From Alkalinema sp. FACHB-956 (GTDB lineage: Bacteria > Cyanobacteriota > Cyanobacteriia > Leptolyngbyales > Leptolyngbyaceae): a DNA stretch of 64,000 bases. The translations under genes and the position numbers were made by a program. The notes under the pieces were generated by a model. That model saw only the letters and a program-made list of their open reading frames with translations. It was not told the origin of the DNA and made no database searches. This document shows positions 57,837 to 64,000 of this stretch, piece by piece. Location: contig NZ_JACJRC010000002.1 of assembly GCF_014697025.1 (NCBI RefSeq), positions 310,001 to 374,000 on the forward strand, given 5' to 3'. Every line of letters begins with the position of its first letter. The stretch's first letter is position 1.

Positions 57837-59234
57837 CTAGCCTGGATAGATCATCTGCTCCGGGCGCACCCATTGGTCAAATTCCGCTTCCGAGAGCAAC
57901 CCTAACTCCACACAAGCCGCTTTCAGCGTTGTTTTTTCCTGATAGGCTTTGTAGGCGACTTTGGCCGCGTTGTCATAGCCAATGTGGGGATTGAGCGCTG
58001 TCACTAACATCAGCGAATTGCTCAGAAAATGCTGAATCTGATCGGGATTGGCTTGAATGCCAACGACCATGTGATCGGTAAACGATCGACAACCATCGGA
58101 CAAGAGCCGAATGGAATGCAGCAGATTATGGATCATCACAGGTTTAAACACATTCAGTTCGAAGTTCCCTTGACTGCCTGCAAAGCCGATCGTGGCATCA
58201 TTGCCCATCACCTGTACACATAGCATCGTCATCGCTTCGCATTGGGTGGGATTGACCTTCCCCGGCATGATGGAAGACCCCGGTTCATTGGCGGGCAACG
58301 TGATTTCACCCAAGCCACAACGGGGGCCGGAACCCATCCAGCGCAGGTCATTGGCAATTTTCATCAAGGCACAGGCCAAGGCTTTGAGTGCCCCGCTGGT
58401 CATGACGATCGCATCGTGGGCGGCCAAGGCTGCAAACTTATTCGGCGCACTGATAAAGGGTAAATCGGTCAGTTGGGCGATCGCCGCTGCGGAACGATCG
58501 GCAAATTCTGGATGGGTGTTTAACCCGGTACCCACTGCCGTTCCACCGATCGCTAACTCGTACAATCCCGGCAAGGTCATTTCAATTTGCCGCAGGGCAA
58601 GATCCAATTGCGCCCCATAGCCGGAAAATTCCTGCCCCAAGGTCAATGGTACCGCATCCATCAAATGGGTACGACCAATTTTAATCAGAGTCTCAAACTC
58701 GCTAGCTTTTGCATTCAAGGCTTTTCGCAACTGCTGCACCGCAGGAAGCAACTGTTCATGAATTGCTTGGGCTGCCGCAATGTGCATCGCAGTGGGAAAC
58801 GTATCATTTGACGACTGCGACATATTAACGTGATCGTTAGGGTGAACAGGGGTTTTACTGCCCATTTCTCCCCCTGCCAATTCGATCGCCCGGTTGGAAA
58901 TGACCTCATTGGCATTCATATTCGTCTGCGTACCACTACCCGTCTGCCAGACACTCAGGGGAAAGTGATCGTTCAACGTACCCGCAATCACCTCATCCGC
59001 CGCCTGAATCATCCAATCTGCTGTATCCGCTGGCAATTTACCCAGATCCCGATTGACGATCGCTGCTGCTTTTTTCAGAATGCCAAAGGCGCGAATCAGT
59101 TCCGCAGGCATGGTGTCGTGGCCAATGGCAAAAAAGTGAAGCGATCGCTGGGTTTGTGCGCCCCAGTAGCGATCGCTGGGCACTTCCAGCGGCCCCATGC
59201 TGTCTGTCTCGATCCGAACTGCCACGTCTGCCAT
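57837..59234 (-). CDS. fumC: Fumarate hydratase class II
   Basis: This 465-residue homotetrameric enzyme interconverts fumarate and malate. Signature segments are '[20 protein letters not shown]', '[20 protein letters not shown]', '[20 protein letters not shown]' with the catalytic His, and the fumarase/aspartase signature '[17 protein letters not shown]'. Length and order match FumC. The gene is monocistronic, with an M23 peptidase gene 46 bp upstream on the same strand. Confidence 0.97.
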   Translation of the reverse strand: MADVAVRIETDSMGPLEVPSDRYWGAQTQRSLHFFAIGHDTMPAELIRAFGILKKAAAIVNRDLGKLPADTADWMIQAADEVIAGTLNDHFPLSVWQTGSGTQTNMNANEVISNRAIELAGGEMGSKTPVHPNDHVNMSQSSNDTFPTAMHIAAAQAIHEQLLPAVQQLRKALNAKASEFETLIKIGRTHLMDAVPLTLGQEFSGYGAQLDLALRQIEMTLPGLYELAIGGTAVGTGLNTHPEFADRSAAAIAQLTDLPFISAPNKFAALAAHDAIVMTSGALKALACALMKIANDLRWMGSGPRCGLGEITLPANEPGSSIMPGKVNPTQCEAMTMLCVQVMGNDATIGFAGSQGNFELNVFKPVMIHNLLHSIRLLSDGCRSFTDHMVVGIQANPDQIQHFLSNSLMLVTALNPHIGYDNAAKVAYKAYQEKTTLKAACVELGLLSEAEFDQWVRPEQMIYPG

Positions 59235-59280
59235 GATGCTTTAGGTGAGCTTGCGCGTTGTCAGGTTTCCTCGAAAGATT

Positions 59281-60078
59281 TTACCGTTCTACGGTCATCC
59301 GTTGCACCCAAGCCCGTTCTTCCATGAACTGGCGTTGTTTAAATAAGGCTTGAGTAGTGCTTTGCCTGTCCCCGCTGCTAGGCAGTTTGGGCAGGGGATC
59401 GATCGCGACCCAATCATCCCCTTGACGCTGCCGAACTTCAAAATGGAGGTGCGGCCCCGTAGACAGGCCCGTGCTGCCCACCTTACCGATGATTTGTCCA
59501 GCCTGGATTGCCATGCCAGGGTAGACCAAGATTTCTGACAGATGCCCGTAGAGGGTCTGAAAGGAACCATCTAGGTGCTCAATCACGATCGCCAAGCCAT
59601 AGCCGCCCATGTCCTCCGCCTCGTGAACATAGCCCCCCGCTGCCGCAACGACTGGGGTGCCTGCTGCCGCCCCAAAATCAACCCCCGCATGGAACCGCTG
59701 TTCGCCCAAAATGGGATGGGTACGCCAACCAAAGCGGGAGGTGATGGGAGCCGGAACGCTGAGGGGAAACCCCAGCCGCAAATCGCCTAGGGGACTCGAT
59801 CGGGCAATCTGAGATCGGGTCAGCGGGGATTGTGCCCCCGATTGAGGGGGCTGACCAGCGGTGAAAGACGCGCTGCGGATGGTTGATTCTTGCCGGGTCA
59901 ATCCTCGCGTTCCAGAATTGGGAGCTGGAATGGGAATGTTTGCTGAGGTGGACGGGGAGGGCCGATCGATCCACCCAGGTGGGACGATCGAAGACGTGGG
60001 CCGAGTATGAACGGGTAAGGTGGGCTTAGGGGGTGGAATCGGAATTTGGGCAATGGGTGCAACGGGCAAAAAAAACAT
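59281..60078 (-). CDS. M23-family (LytM) peptidase
   Basis: This 265-residue protein has a C-terminal LytM domain (about 108-225): 'ITSRFGWRTHPILGEQRFHA' followed by GVDFG provides the His and Asp ligands, and 'LYGHLSEI' and 'GPHLHFEVR' provide the others. Such enzymes cut peptidoglycan peptide bridges. The first 105 residues are Pro/Ser/Thr-rich and disordered. The N-terminus (MFFLPVAPIAQIPIPPPKP) is only weakly hydrophobic and an in-frame stop lies two codons upstream of ATG 60078, so a normal signal peptide is lacking. Export could be non-classical, or the 5' end may be degraded. Confidence 0.85.
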   Translation of the reverse strand: MFFLPVAPIAQIPIPPPKPTLPVHTRPTSSIVPPGWIDRPSPSTSANIPIPAPNSGTRGLTRQESTIRSASFTAGQPPQSGAQSPLTRSQIARSSPLGDLRLGFPLSVPAPITSRFGWRTHPILGEQRFHAGVDFGAAAGTPVVAAAGGYVHEAEDMGGYGLAIVIEHLDGSFQTLYGHLSEILVYPGMAIQAGQIIGKVGSTGLSTGPHLHFEVRQRQGDDWVAIDPLPKLPSSGDRQSTTQALFKQRQFMEERAWVQRMTVER

Positions 60079-60194
60079 GGATCAGAACTCAAACGATCGC
60101 CACTCAACCCTGACATTCAAAGTTGAGAAGCTGCTAAATTGTCCCCAACATCAAGGGCCGCCAGCGGTTCCCCAGACTCAACATCAATGGCCGA

Positions 60195-60246
60195 GATCAT
60201 TGGTCTGGATCATTGGTCAAGATCATTGATCAAGATCATTGGTTGA
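60195..60246. repeat. 13-bp tandem repeat, about four degenerate copies
   Basis: Degenerate copies of GATCATTGGTCAA lie in the spacer between the M23 gene and the next membrane-protein gene. The unit is not a multiple of three and there is no coding role. Confidence 0.8.
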
Positions 60247-60348
60247 GCGGTGGGGCGCTGCTGACCGTTCCCAGTATGGCAAATACTGGTGCGATCGTCA
60301 GTAGCGAGTTCTAGGCGTTCACACAGCGTTCACATAGCTTTTATCGAG

Positions 60349-62187
60349 CTAAGCTTTTTCTGTGCTTTTCGGTTTACTACCCGTATTCCGAACGTTCACC
60401 ACCTTACCCAAGAGGTCAAACCAGAACGGAGCCCCCATGGAAATCGCAATCCCACTGACTAACCAGCCCGAGACCATACGGAAAAATCCGAGGGGTTTCG
60501 CCCCAATCATTTGTACTACTTGCAGCGGAATTGACGTATTTTCTGGAACTGTGTCAATTCCTAAACAAGCTTTATACAAGTCGTTCCACTGATCACGGGT
60601 CAGTAGACTATAAATTTTGTCTTCCCCCGGTCGCAGATCCGTCGTACTGGGCGCATAGGGACAGCCTAGTTGACGGCTCAAATTACTGGGGTTCCAGGTA
60701 ATGGGCAGGGCAATATCTGCTAAAACCCCTTCTGTCTCGTCTTTTAACCGTTCTAAATCCTGACGGACAGCATCCGGACGGCTATCCTGGGATGGCGCAA
60801 TTTGGCTAGCTCGATCGGTAATGACTTTCCGTAAGCTTTCATCACTGGCAATCCGATTAAAAATGTGAAAGGTGTCAGAATTGGTAAACATTGCGATTGC
60901 AATACCGACGATAATTGCAACCCCCTTAGCATTGCGTTTGTATACCCCGGAGGCGCGGCTCATGGAATCATCAAACCACAGAGCAACTTCTTCACGGAAG
61001 TGTTCTACAGAATTCTGGGTTGATTGCACTCGATTTTGGGCACGGCGCGCCAACACCGCCAAACTTTGCTGCACAGAACTGGGTAAATGATCCAGGGCCT
61101 GTTCCACCCGTTGGTAGACTTGATAGTCCTGGTAGATTTGGTATTCTTCCTCATCCAAATCCCGTAGAGCCTGCTCCCGGCAAATGTTGCGTTCTTCCTC
61201 CGTGGGCTGATGCTCCGCCATGCTCTCGATATCTAAGCCACTGCGTTCTTGCAGCAGGGCTTCCGTTTGATACATCACCCGTTCGTTAATGGCCAACGCT
61301 CGGGTTTGAGCAGCGGTAAAGCGCCCAGCCACCTGCTTATAAACAGCTGAACCTTTATTGGCCAAGGCCACCACATCCGCCAAGGTGGGCTGAAGTCCGC
61401 CGGATAGAATGGCGCGTTCGTTATTGGTCCCAAACAGGTTAAGTTTAAAGGCTGTGACCCGATCGCAGAAATAGCACAGGTCTTCGGAGCGTGGATCGGG
61501 ATAGCTGGCGACAAAGCGATCGAGGGCTTCAGACAGGCGATCGATGGAAAACAAAATCGTCGTACAACCCTTGCGATAGTCCTGCTGAACGTTATAAAAA
61601 TCTTCGACTAAACTTCGAAAACTCCGAGAGGTCGTTAAATCGATCCCACTGGCGTCAGCAATTTCCCAAATTCCCATTAACACCGGCGGATCGGCCAGTG
61701 TAATTGTGCTATCGCTGATAGAAATTTCGCCAAGGATTCGCTTGATAAATTCATCTAGCCGCACATCAATCAACTTATCCACAAAGGTCGAAATCCCCAA
61801 CCGCTCTAAGAGCGCTGCCGCAAAGGTGTCTGAAGCGATATAGGATGGCCCCGAGGTTTGGTTTAACCCAAACGCCCCTTTCCGGTTACTGGGAAAAATC
61901 CATTGGGTAATTTTGCGAAATCCCTGGGCCCACAGTCCCCGTGCCCCTTGGTTGAGATCCCGAATCAACGGATCGTCGTAGATAGACTGCACCAGAGCTT
62001 TGACCTTTTTTTGTTCGGCTGACTCTGTTCCGCCTGCGATCAAATTTTCGATCGAGTCTCTCAAATGTTTTGCCCGCCACTGCAAGAGTGTAGTGATCAG
62101 TTCCTGAATTTCCGATGCCAACAAACTCAGGATCAGGTACACAAAAAACAGGCCGATGATCACATCAAGAATAAAAGGCAGATTCAT
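60349..62187 (-). CDS. Large membrane protein of unknown function
   Basis: This protein has about 612 residues from ATG 62187 (MNLPFILDVIIGLFFVYLIL); the TTG at 62256 is less likely. An N-terminal membrane helix is followed by 'SLLASEIQELITTLLQWRAK', a conserved opening I have seen in unnamed bacterial membrane proteins. A long soluble, mostly helical and acidic region covers about 60-410. Further hydrophobic segments lie near 425-445 (GVAIIVGIAIAMFTNSDTFH) and 570-595, and the C-terminus is 'GAPFWFDLLGKVVNVRNTG'. No catalytic motif is seen. The gene is transcribed leftward, divergent from no neighbour; ctaE upstream ends with its own terminator. Confidence 0.7.
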   Translation of the reverse strand: MNLPFILDVIIGLFFVYLILSLLASEIQELITTLLQWRAKHLRDSIENLIAGGTESAEQKKVKALVQSIYDDPLIRDLNQGARGLWAQGFRKITQWIFPSNRKGAFGLNQTSGPSYIASDTFAAALLERLGISTFVDKLIDVRLDEFIKRILGEISISDSTITLADPPVLMGIWEIADASGIDLTTSRSFRSLVEDFYNVQQDYRKGCTTILFSIDRLSEALDRFVASYPDPRSEDLCYFCDRVTAFKLNLFGTNNERAILSGGLQPTLADVVALANKGSAVYKQVAGRFTAAQTRALAINERVMYQTEALLQERSGLDIESMAEHQPTEEERNICREQALRDLDEEEYQIYQDYQVYQRVEQALDHLPSSVQQSLAVLARRAQNRVQSTQNSVEHFREEVALWFDDSMSRASGVYKRNAKGVAIIVGIAIAMFTNSDTFHIFNRIASDESLRKVITDRASQIAPSQDSRPDAVRQDLERLKDETEGVLADIALPITWNPSNLSRQLGCPYAPSTTDLRPGEDKIYSLLTRDQWNDLYKACLGIDTVPENTSIPLQVVQMIGAKPLGFFRMVSGWLVSGIAISMGAPFWFDLLGKVVNVRNTGSKPKSTEKA

Positions 62188-62342
62188 AGACAACCGCTCA
62201 ATCCATGGATCAGATAAAGATGCACAGTCAATGTACCATAGGAAATCCGTCTCCAAGCATTTGTGTAACAGGACTCAACTTCAGGGGCTGATCAGCAGAA
62301 ATTGCAAAATAACTTTACCTCGATCGAGGAGAAGCAATACCC

Positions 62343-62372
62343 CAAAAAAAGACGGGAGAGCCAGACTCCCCC
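62343..62372 (-). terminator. Rho-independent terminator after ctaE
   Basis: On the minus strand GGGAG (62370-62366) and CTCCC (62358-62354) form a stem with a 7-nt loop, followed after GTC by seven Ts. It lies 38 bp beyond the ctaE stop and should end the oxidase operon. Confidence 0.75.
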
Positions 62373-62409
62373 GCGTTCCTAACTCATATTCAGGCTGTTC
62401 TCAAGTTGT

Positions 62410-63024
62410 CTAGAGAATGTAAAGCAAGAAAAATAAAACAATCCAGACGACATCAACGAAGTGCCAGTAAATTTCCGCAGCTTCAATGCCGAAGTGATGT
62501 TTGCTGTTGTAGTGATCGGGCTTGAGCGATCGCCATAGTACCGCCAAAATCAGCAATAGCCCGAAGGTGACGTGGAGGCCGTGGAAGCCGGTTAGAACAT
62601 AGAACGTACTGGCATAGAGATTGGTGGTGAGGCCAAATTCAAGGTTGAAATATTCAACCAACTGCCCCGCTAAAAACACTGCCCCCATTGCCGCAGTCAG
62701 GCCAAACCAAAGGCGCATCCCTTTCACATCATTTTTTTTGATTGCAGTATCTGCGTTGTGAATCACAAAGCTACTGGCAATCAGAATGGCTGTATTAATG
62801 CCAGGTAATAGCAGCTCCCGTTCCGGGGTTCCCTCCGGCGGCCAGACCGGAGCCACTGCACGAAAAGTTAAATAGGCGGTAAAGAGGCCGAGGAAGATCA
62901 TCGCCTCCGCCACGAGGAACACTAAAACACCAGTAATTCTTAAATCTGGGTGGGCATGATGCCCGGTTTCTTCAGCGGTCACGATCAGTTCAGCTTGGCT
63001 GGGATCAAGAGTGGAGCCGGTCAT
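62410..63024 (-). CDS. ctaE: Cytochrome c oxidase subunit III
   Basis: This 204-residue protein has five hydrophobic helices, as in the short bacterial COX3. Signatures are 'GVLVFLVAEAMIFLGLFTAY' with the conserved Glu, 'TFYVLTGFHGLHVTFGLLLI' and 'AAEIYWHFVDVVWIVLFFLL'. It supports the stability of the catalytic core. It lies 110 bp downstream of ctaD and is the last gene before a strong terminator. Confidence 0.95.
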   Translation of the reverse strand: MTGSTLDPSQAELIVTAEETGHHAHPDLRITGVLVFLVAEAMIFLGLFTAYLTFRAVAPVWPPEGTPERELLLPGINTAILIASSFVIHNADTAIKKNDVKGMRLWFGLTAAMGAVFLAGQLVEYFNLEFGLTTNLYASTFYVLTGFHGLHVTFGLLLILAVLWRSLKPDHYNSKHHFGIEAAEIYWHFVDVVWIVLFFLLYIL

Positions 63025-63134
63025 GGTTTAAGGGCTAAAAAACGTCTTAGGTGGATAAAGCGCTAGGTGCGATCGGGTCGGTCAGCGGTGGATAAGGATA
63101 CTCAGTGGACAACGCGACTAGGTCGATCAAGAGA

Positions 63135-64000
63135 CTAGGTCGATAAAGACGTGGCACCCGCATCCAGATTACTGGGTGGAGCAACTTGGGGCCGCTTGCC
63201 ATAGGCATAGGGATGGCAAAGGATGACAGGCTCCTCCTCAAAATTTTCCTCCGGGGGTGGGGAACTCGTAGACCACTCTAGGGTGAGCCCCTTCCAAGGA
63301 TTGGCCAGCGCTTTTTCGCCCTTGATCCAACTCCAGACCGCATTAATCAGGAAAGGAAAGGTCGATACGGCAAGCAGATAGGTGCCGATCGTGCAAATCA
63401 TGTTGATCGTGGCATATTTCGGATCGTATTCTGCAATACGGCGATTCATGCCATCCAAACCCAGTTTATGCATGGGTAGGAACGTTAAGTTAAACCCGAT
63501 AAATGTCAACGCAAAGTGAATTTTCCCTAACGTTTCGTTCATCATGCGACCCGTCATTTTAGGGAACCAGTGATACACACCGGCGTATATCCCAAAGACG
63601 CTGCCCCCAAACAGCACGTAATGAAAGTGTGCAACCACGAAGTAGGTGTCGTGGACGTGAATATCAAAGGGAACCGCTGCCAGCATCACGCCGCTAATGC
63701 CCCCAATCACGAACATGGACACAAAGCCCATGGCAAAGAAAAGGGCACTGTTAAGATTTAACTTACCACCCCAGAGGGTCGCGACCCAACTGAAGACCTT
63801 AATCCCCGTGGGGACTGCAATCACCATCGTGGCGAACATAAAGAACATGCGTAACCAAGGTGGGGTTCCACTGGTAAACATGTGGTGCGCCCAAACGATC
63901 AACCCTAAGAAACAAATCGCCAAGCTGGAATAGGCGATCGCTCGGTATCCGAAGATCGGTTTCCGGGCATGGACGGGAATAATTTCCGAAATCATGCCAA
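63135..64000 (-). CDS. ctaD: Cytochrome c oxidase subunit I, C-terminal part (cut by window edge)
   Basis: The visible 288 codons start in mid-protein, with GMISEIIPVHARKPIFGYRA at the edge. The CuB histidine pair is in 'GLIVWAHHMFTSGTPPW', the K-channel Lys in 'VPTGIKVFSW', and the haem ligands in 'HVHDTYFVVAHFHYVLFGG'. The residues needed for haem-copper oxidase chemistry in this half are intact. The spacer to ctaE has GGTCGAT(C/A)AAGAGAC-like repeats. Because the other cta locus (DUF2231-DUF2231-ctaC) at the left edge is about 62 kb away, this belongs to a different oxidase set. Confidence 0.95.
   Translation of the reverse strand, partial: GMISEIIPVHARKPIFGYRAIAYSSLAICFLGLIVWAHHMFTSGTPPWLRMFFMFATMVIAVPTGIKVFSWVATLWGGKLNLNSALFFAMGFVSMFVIGGISGVMLAAVPFDIHVHDTYFVVAHFHYVLFGGSVFGIYAGVYHWFPKMTGRMMNETLGKIHFALTFIGFNLTFLPMHKLGLDGMNRRIAEYDPKYATINMICTIGTYLLAVSTFPFLINAVWSWIKGEKALANPWKGLTLEWSTSSPPPEENFEEEPVILCHPYAYGKRPQVAPPSNLDAGATSLST

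Noticed and set aside
1-64000. The window as a closed circle joining ctaC (left) to ctaD (right)
   Set aside because: Joining the ends would leave ctaC with only 94 codons fused into the middle of ctaD, so the edges are simply arbitrary cuts.

Overview
The window looks like a chromosomal segment of a cyanobacterium, probably filamentous or otherwise large-genomed. The evidence is abundant GCGATCGC (HIP1-type) octamers in genes and spacers, caa3/aa3-type oxidase genes, an aerobic CobN chelatase, a DHNA-CoA-type hotdog thioesterase, a zinc-ribbon/kinase/WD40 protein, a TIGR04376-like coiled-coil protein and DUF2231/DUF2887/DUF928 families typical of cyanobacteria. I saw no rRNA, tRNA, CRISPR array, prophage or intact insertion sequence. 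Names rest on motif recognition only; no database search was possible.

Layout. 0-1.4 kb: start of a cytochrome oxidase locus (two DUF2231 membrane proteins, then ctaC running off the left edge). 2.3-10 kb: a DUF2809 protein, an IS630-type transposase relic, nadC, a coiled-coil protein, an Rpn/DUF2887 nuclease-like protein convergent with mutS2, and nadA. 10-11.3 kb: an unknown conserved protein. 11.3-24.7 kb: the most system-like region, with a DUF928 secreted protein, a CHASE2-adenylate/guanylate cyclase, a TpsB outer-membrane transporter, a small secreted protein, a 1097-residue predicted outer-membrane protein, and a TpsA exoprotein that ends in a CHAT (caspase-like) domain with an intact His/Cys dyad. 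A cAMP phosphodiesterase-like gene follows at 25.3 kb. 26-30 kb: dtd, a thioredoxin-like [2Fe-2S] protein, a His-rich CobW/COG0523 GTPase and cysS. 31-34 kb: tldD-tldE. 34.3-36.4 kb: thrC between two small beta-grasp proteins ending in Gly-Gly. 36.9-40.4 kb: zinc-ribbon Ser/Thr kinase with a seven-bladed WD40 propeller, a small Cys/His protein and an AT-rich methyltransferase patch. 40.6-43.6 kb: a secreted zinc phospholipase C-like protein carrying two DM9/DUF3421 repeats, with a Fur-box-like site upstream, then a Uma2 endonuclease-like gene. 43.8-48.8 kb: a lipid kinase and cobN. 49.4-52 kb: a histidine kinase with a degenerate receiver and an LSDAT/SLOG protein. 52-60 kb: a glutathione S-transferase relic, a thioesterase, uvrB with an ADP-ribosylglycohydrolase, an unknown membrane protein, fumC and an M23 peptidase. 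60.3-64 kb: another unknown membrane protein, then ctaE and most of ctaD of a second oxidase locus.

How genes fit together. The 11.3-24.7 kb block could form a surface system: the TpsB pore exports the TpsA-CHAT protein, and the CHASE2 cyclase may sense an extracytoplasmic signal; this is inference from proximity and domain content. NadA and NadC make NAD precursors but sit in separate transcription units. TldD and TldE overlap by 4 bp and should form the heteromeric protease.

A pervasive feature is short tandem duplication. At least a dozen arrays of 12-18 bp units occur. Those inside intact genes have units divisible by three, whereas most spacer arrays do not, and one 14-bp duplication coincides with the frameshift in the GST relic. 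The genome seems prone to replication-slippage-type expansion, and several gene starts and N-termini are built from such repeats.
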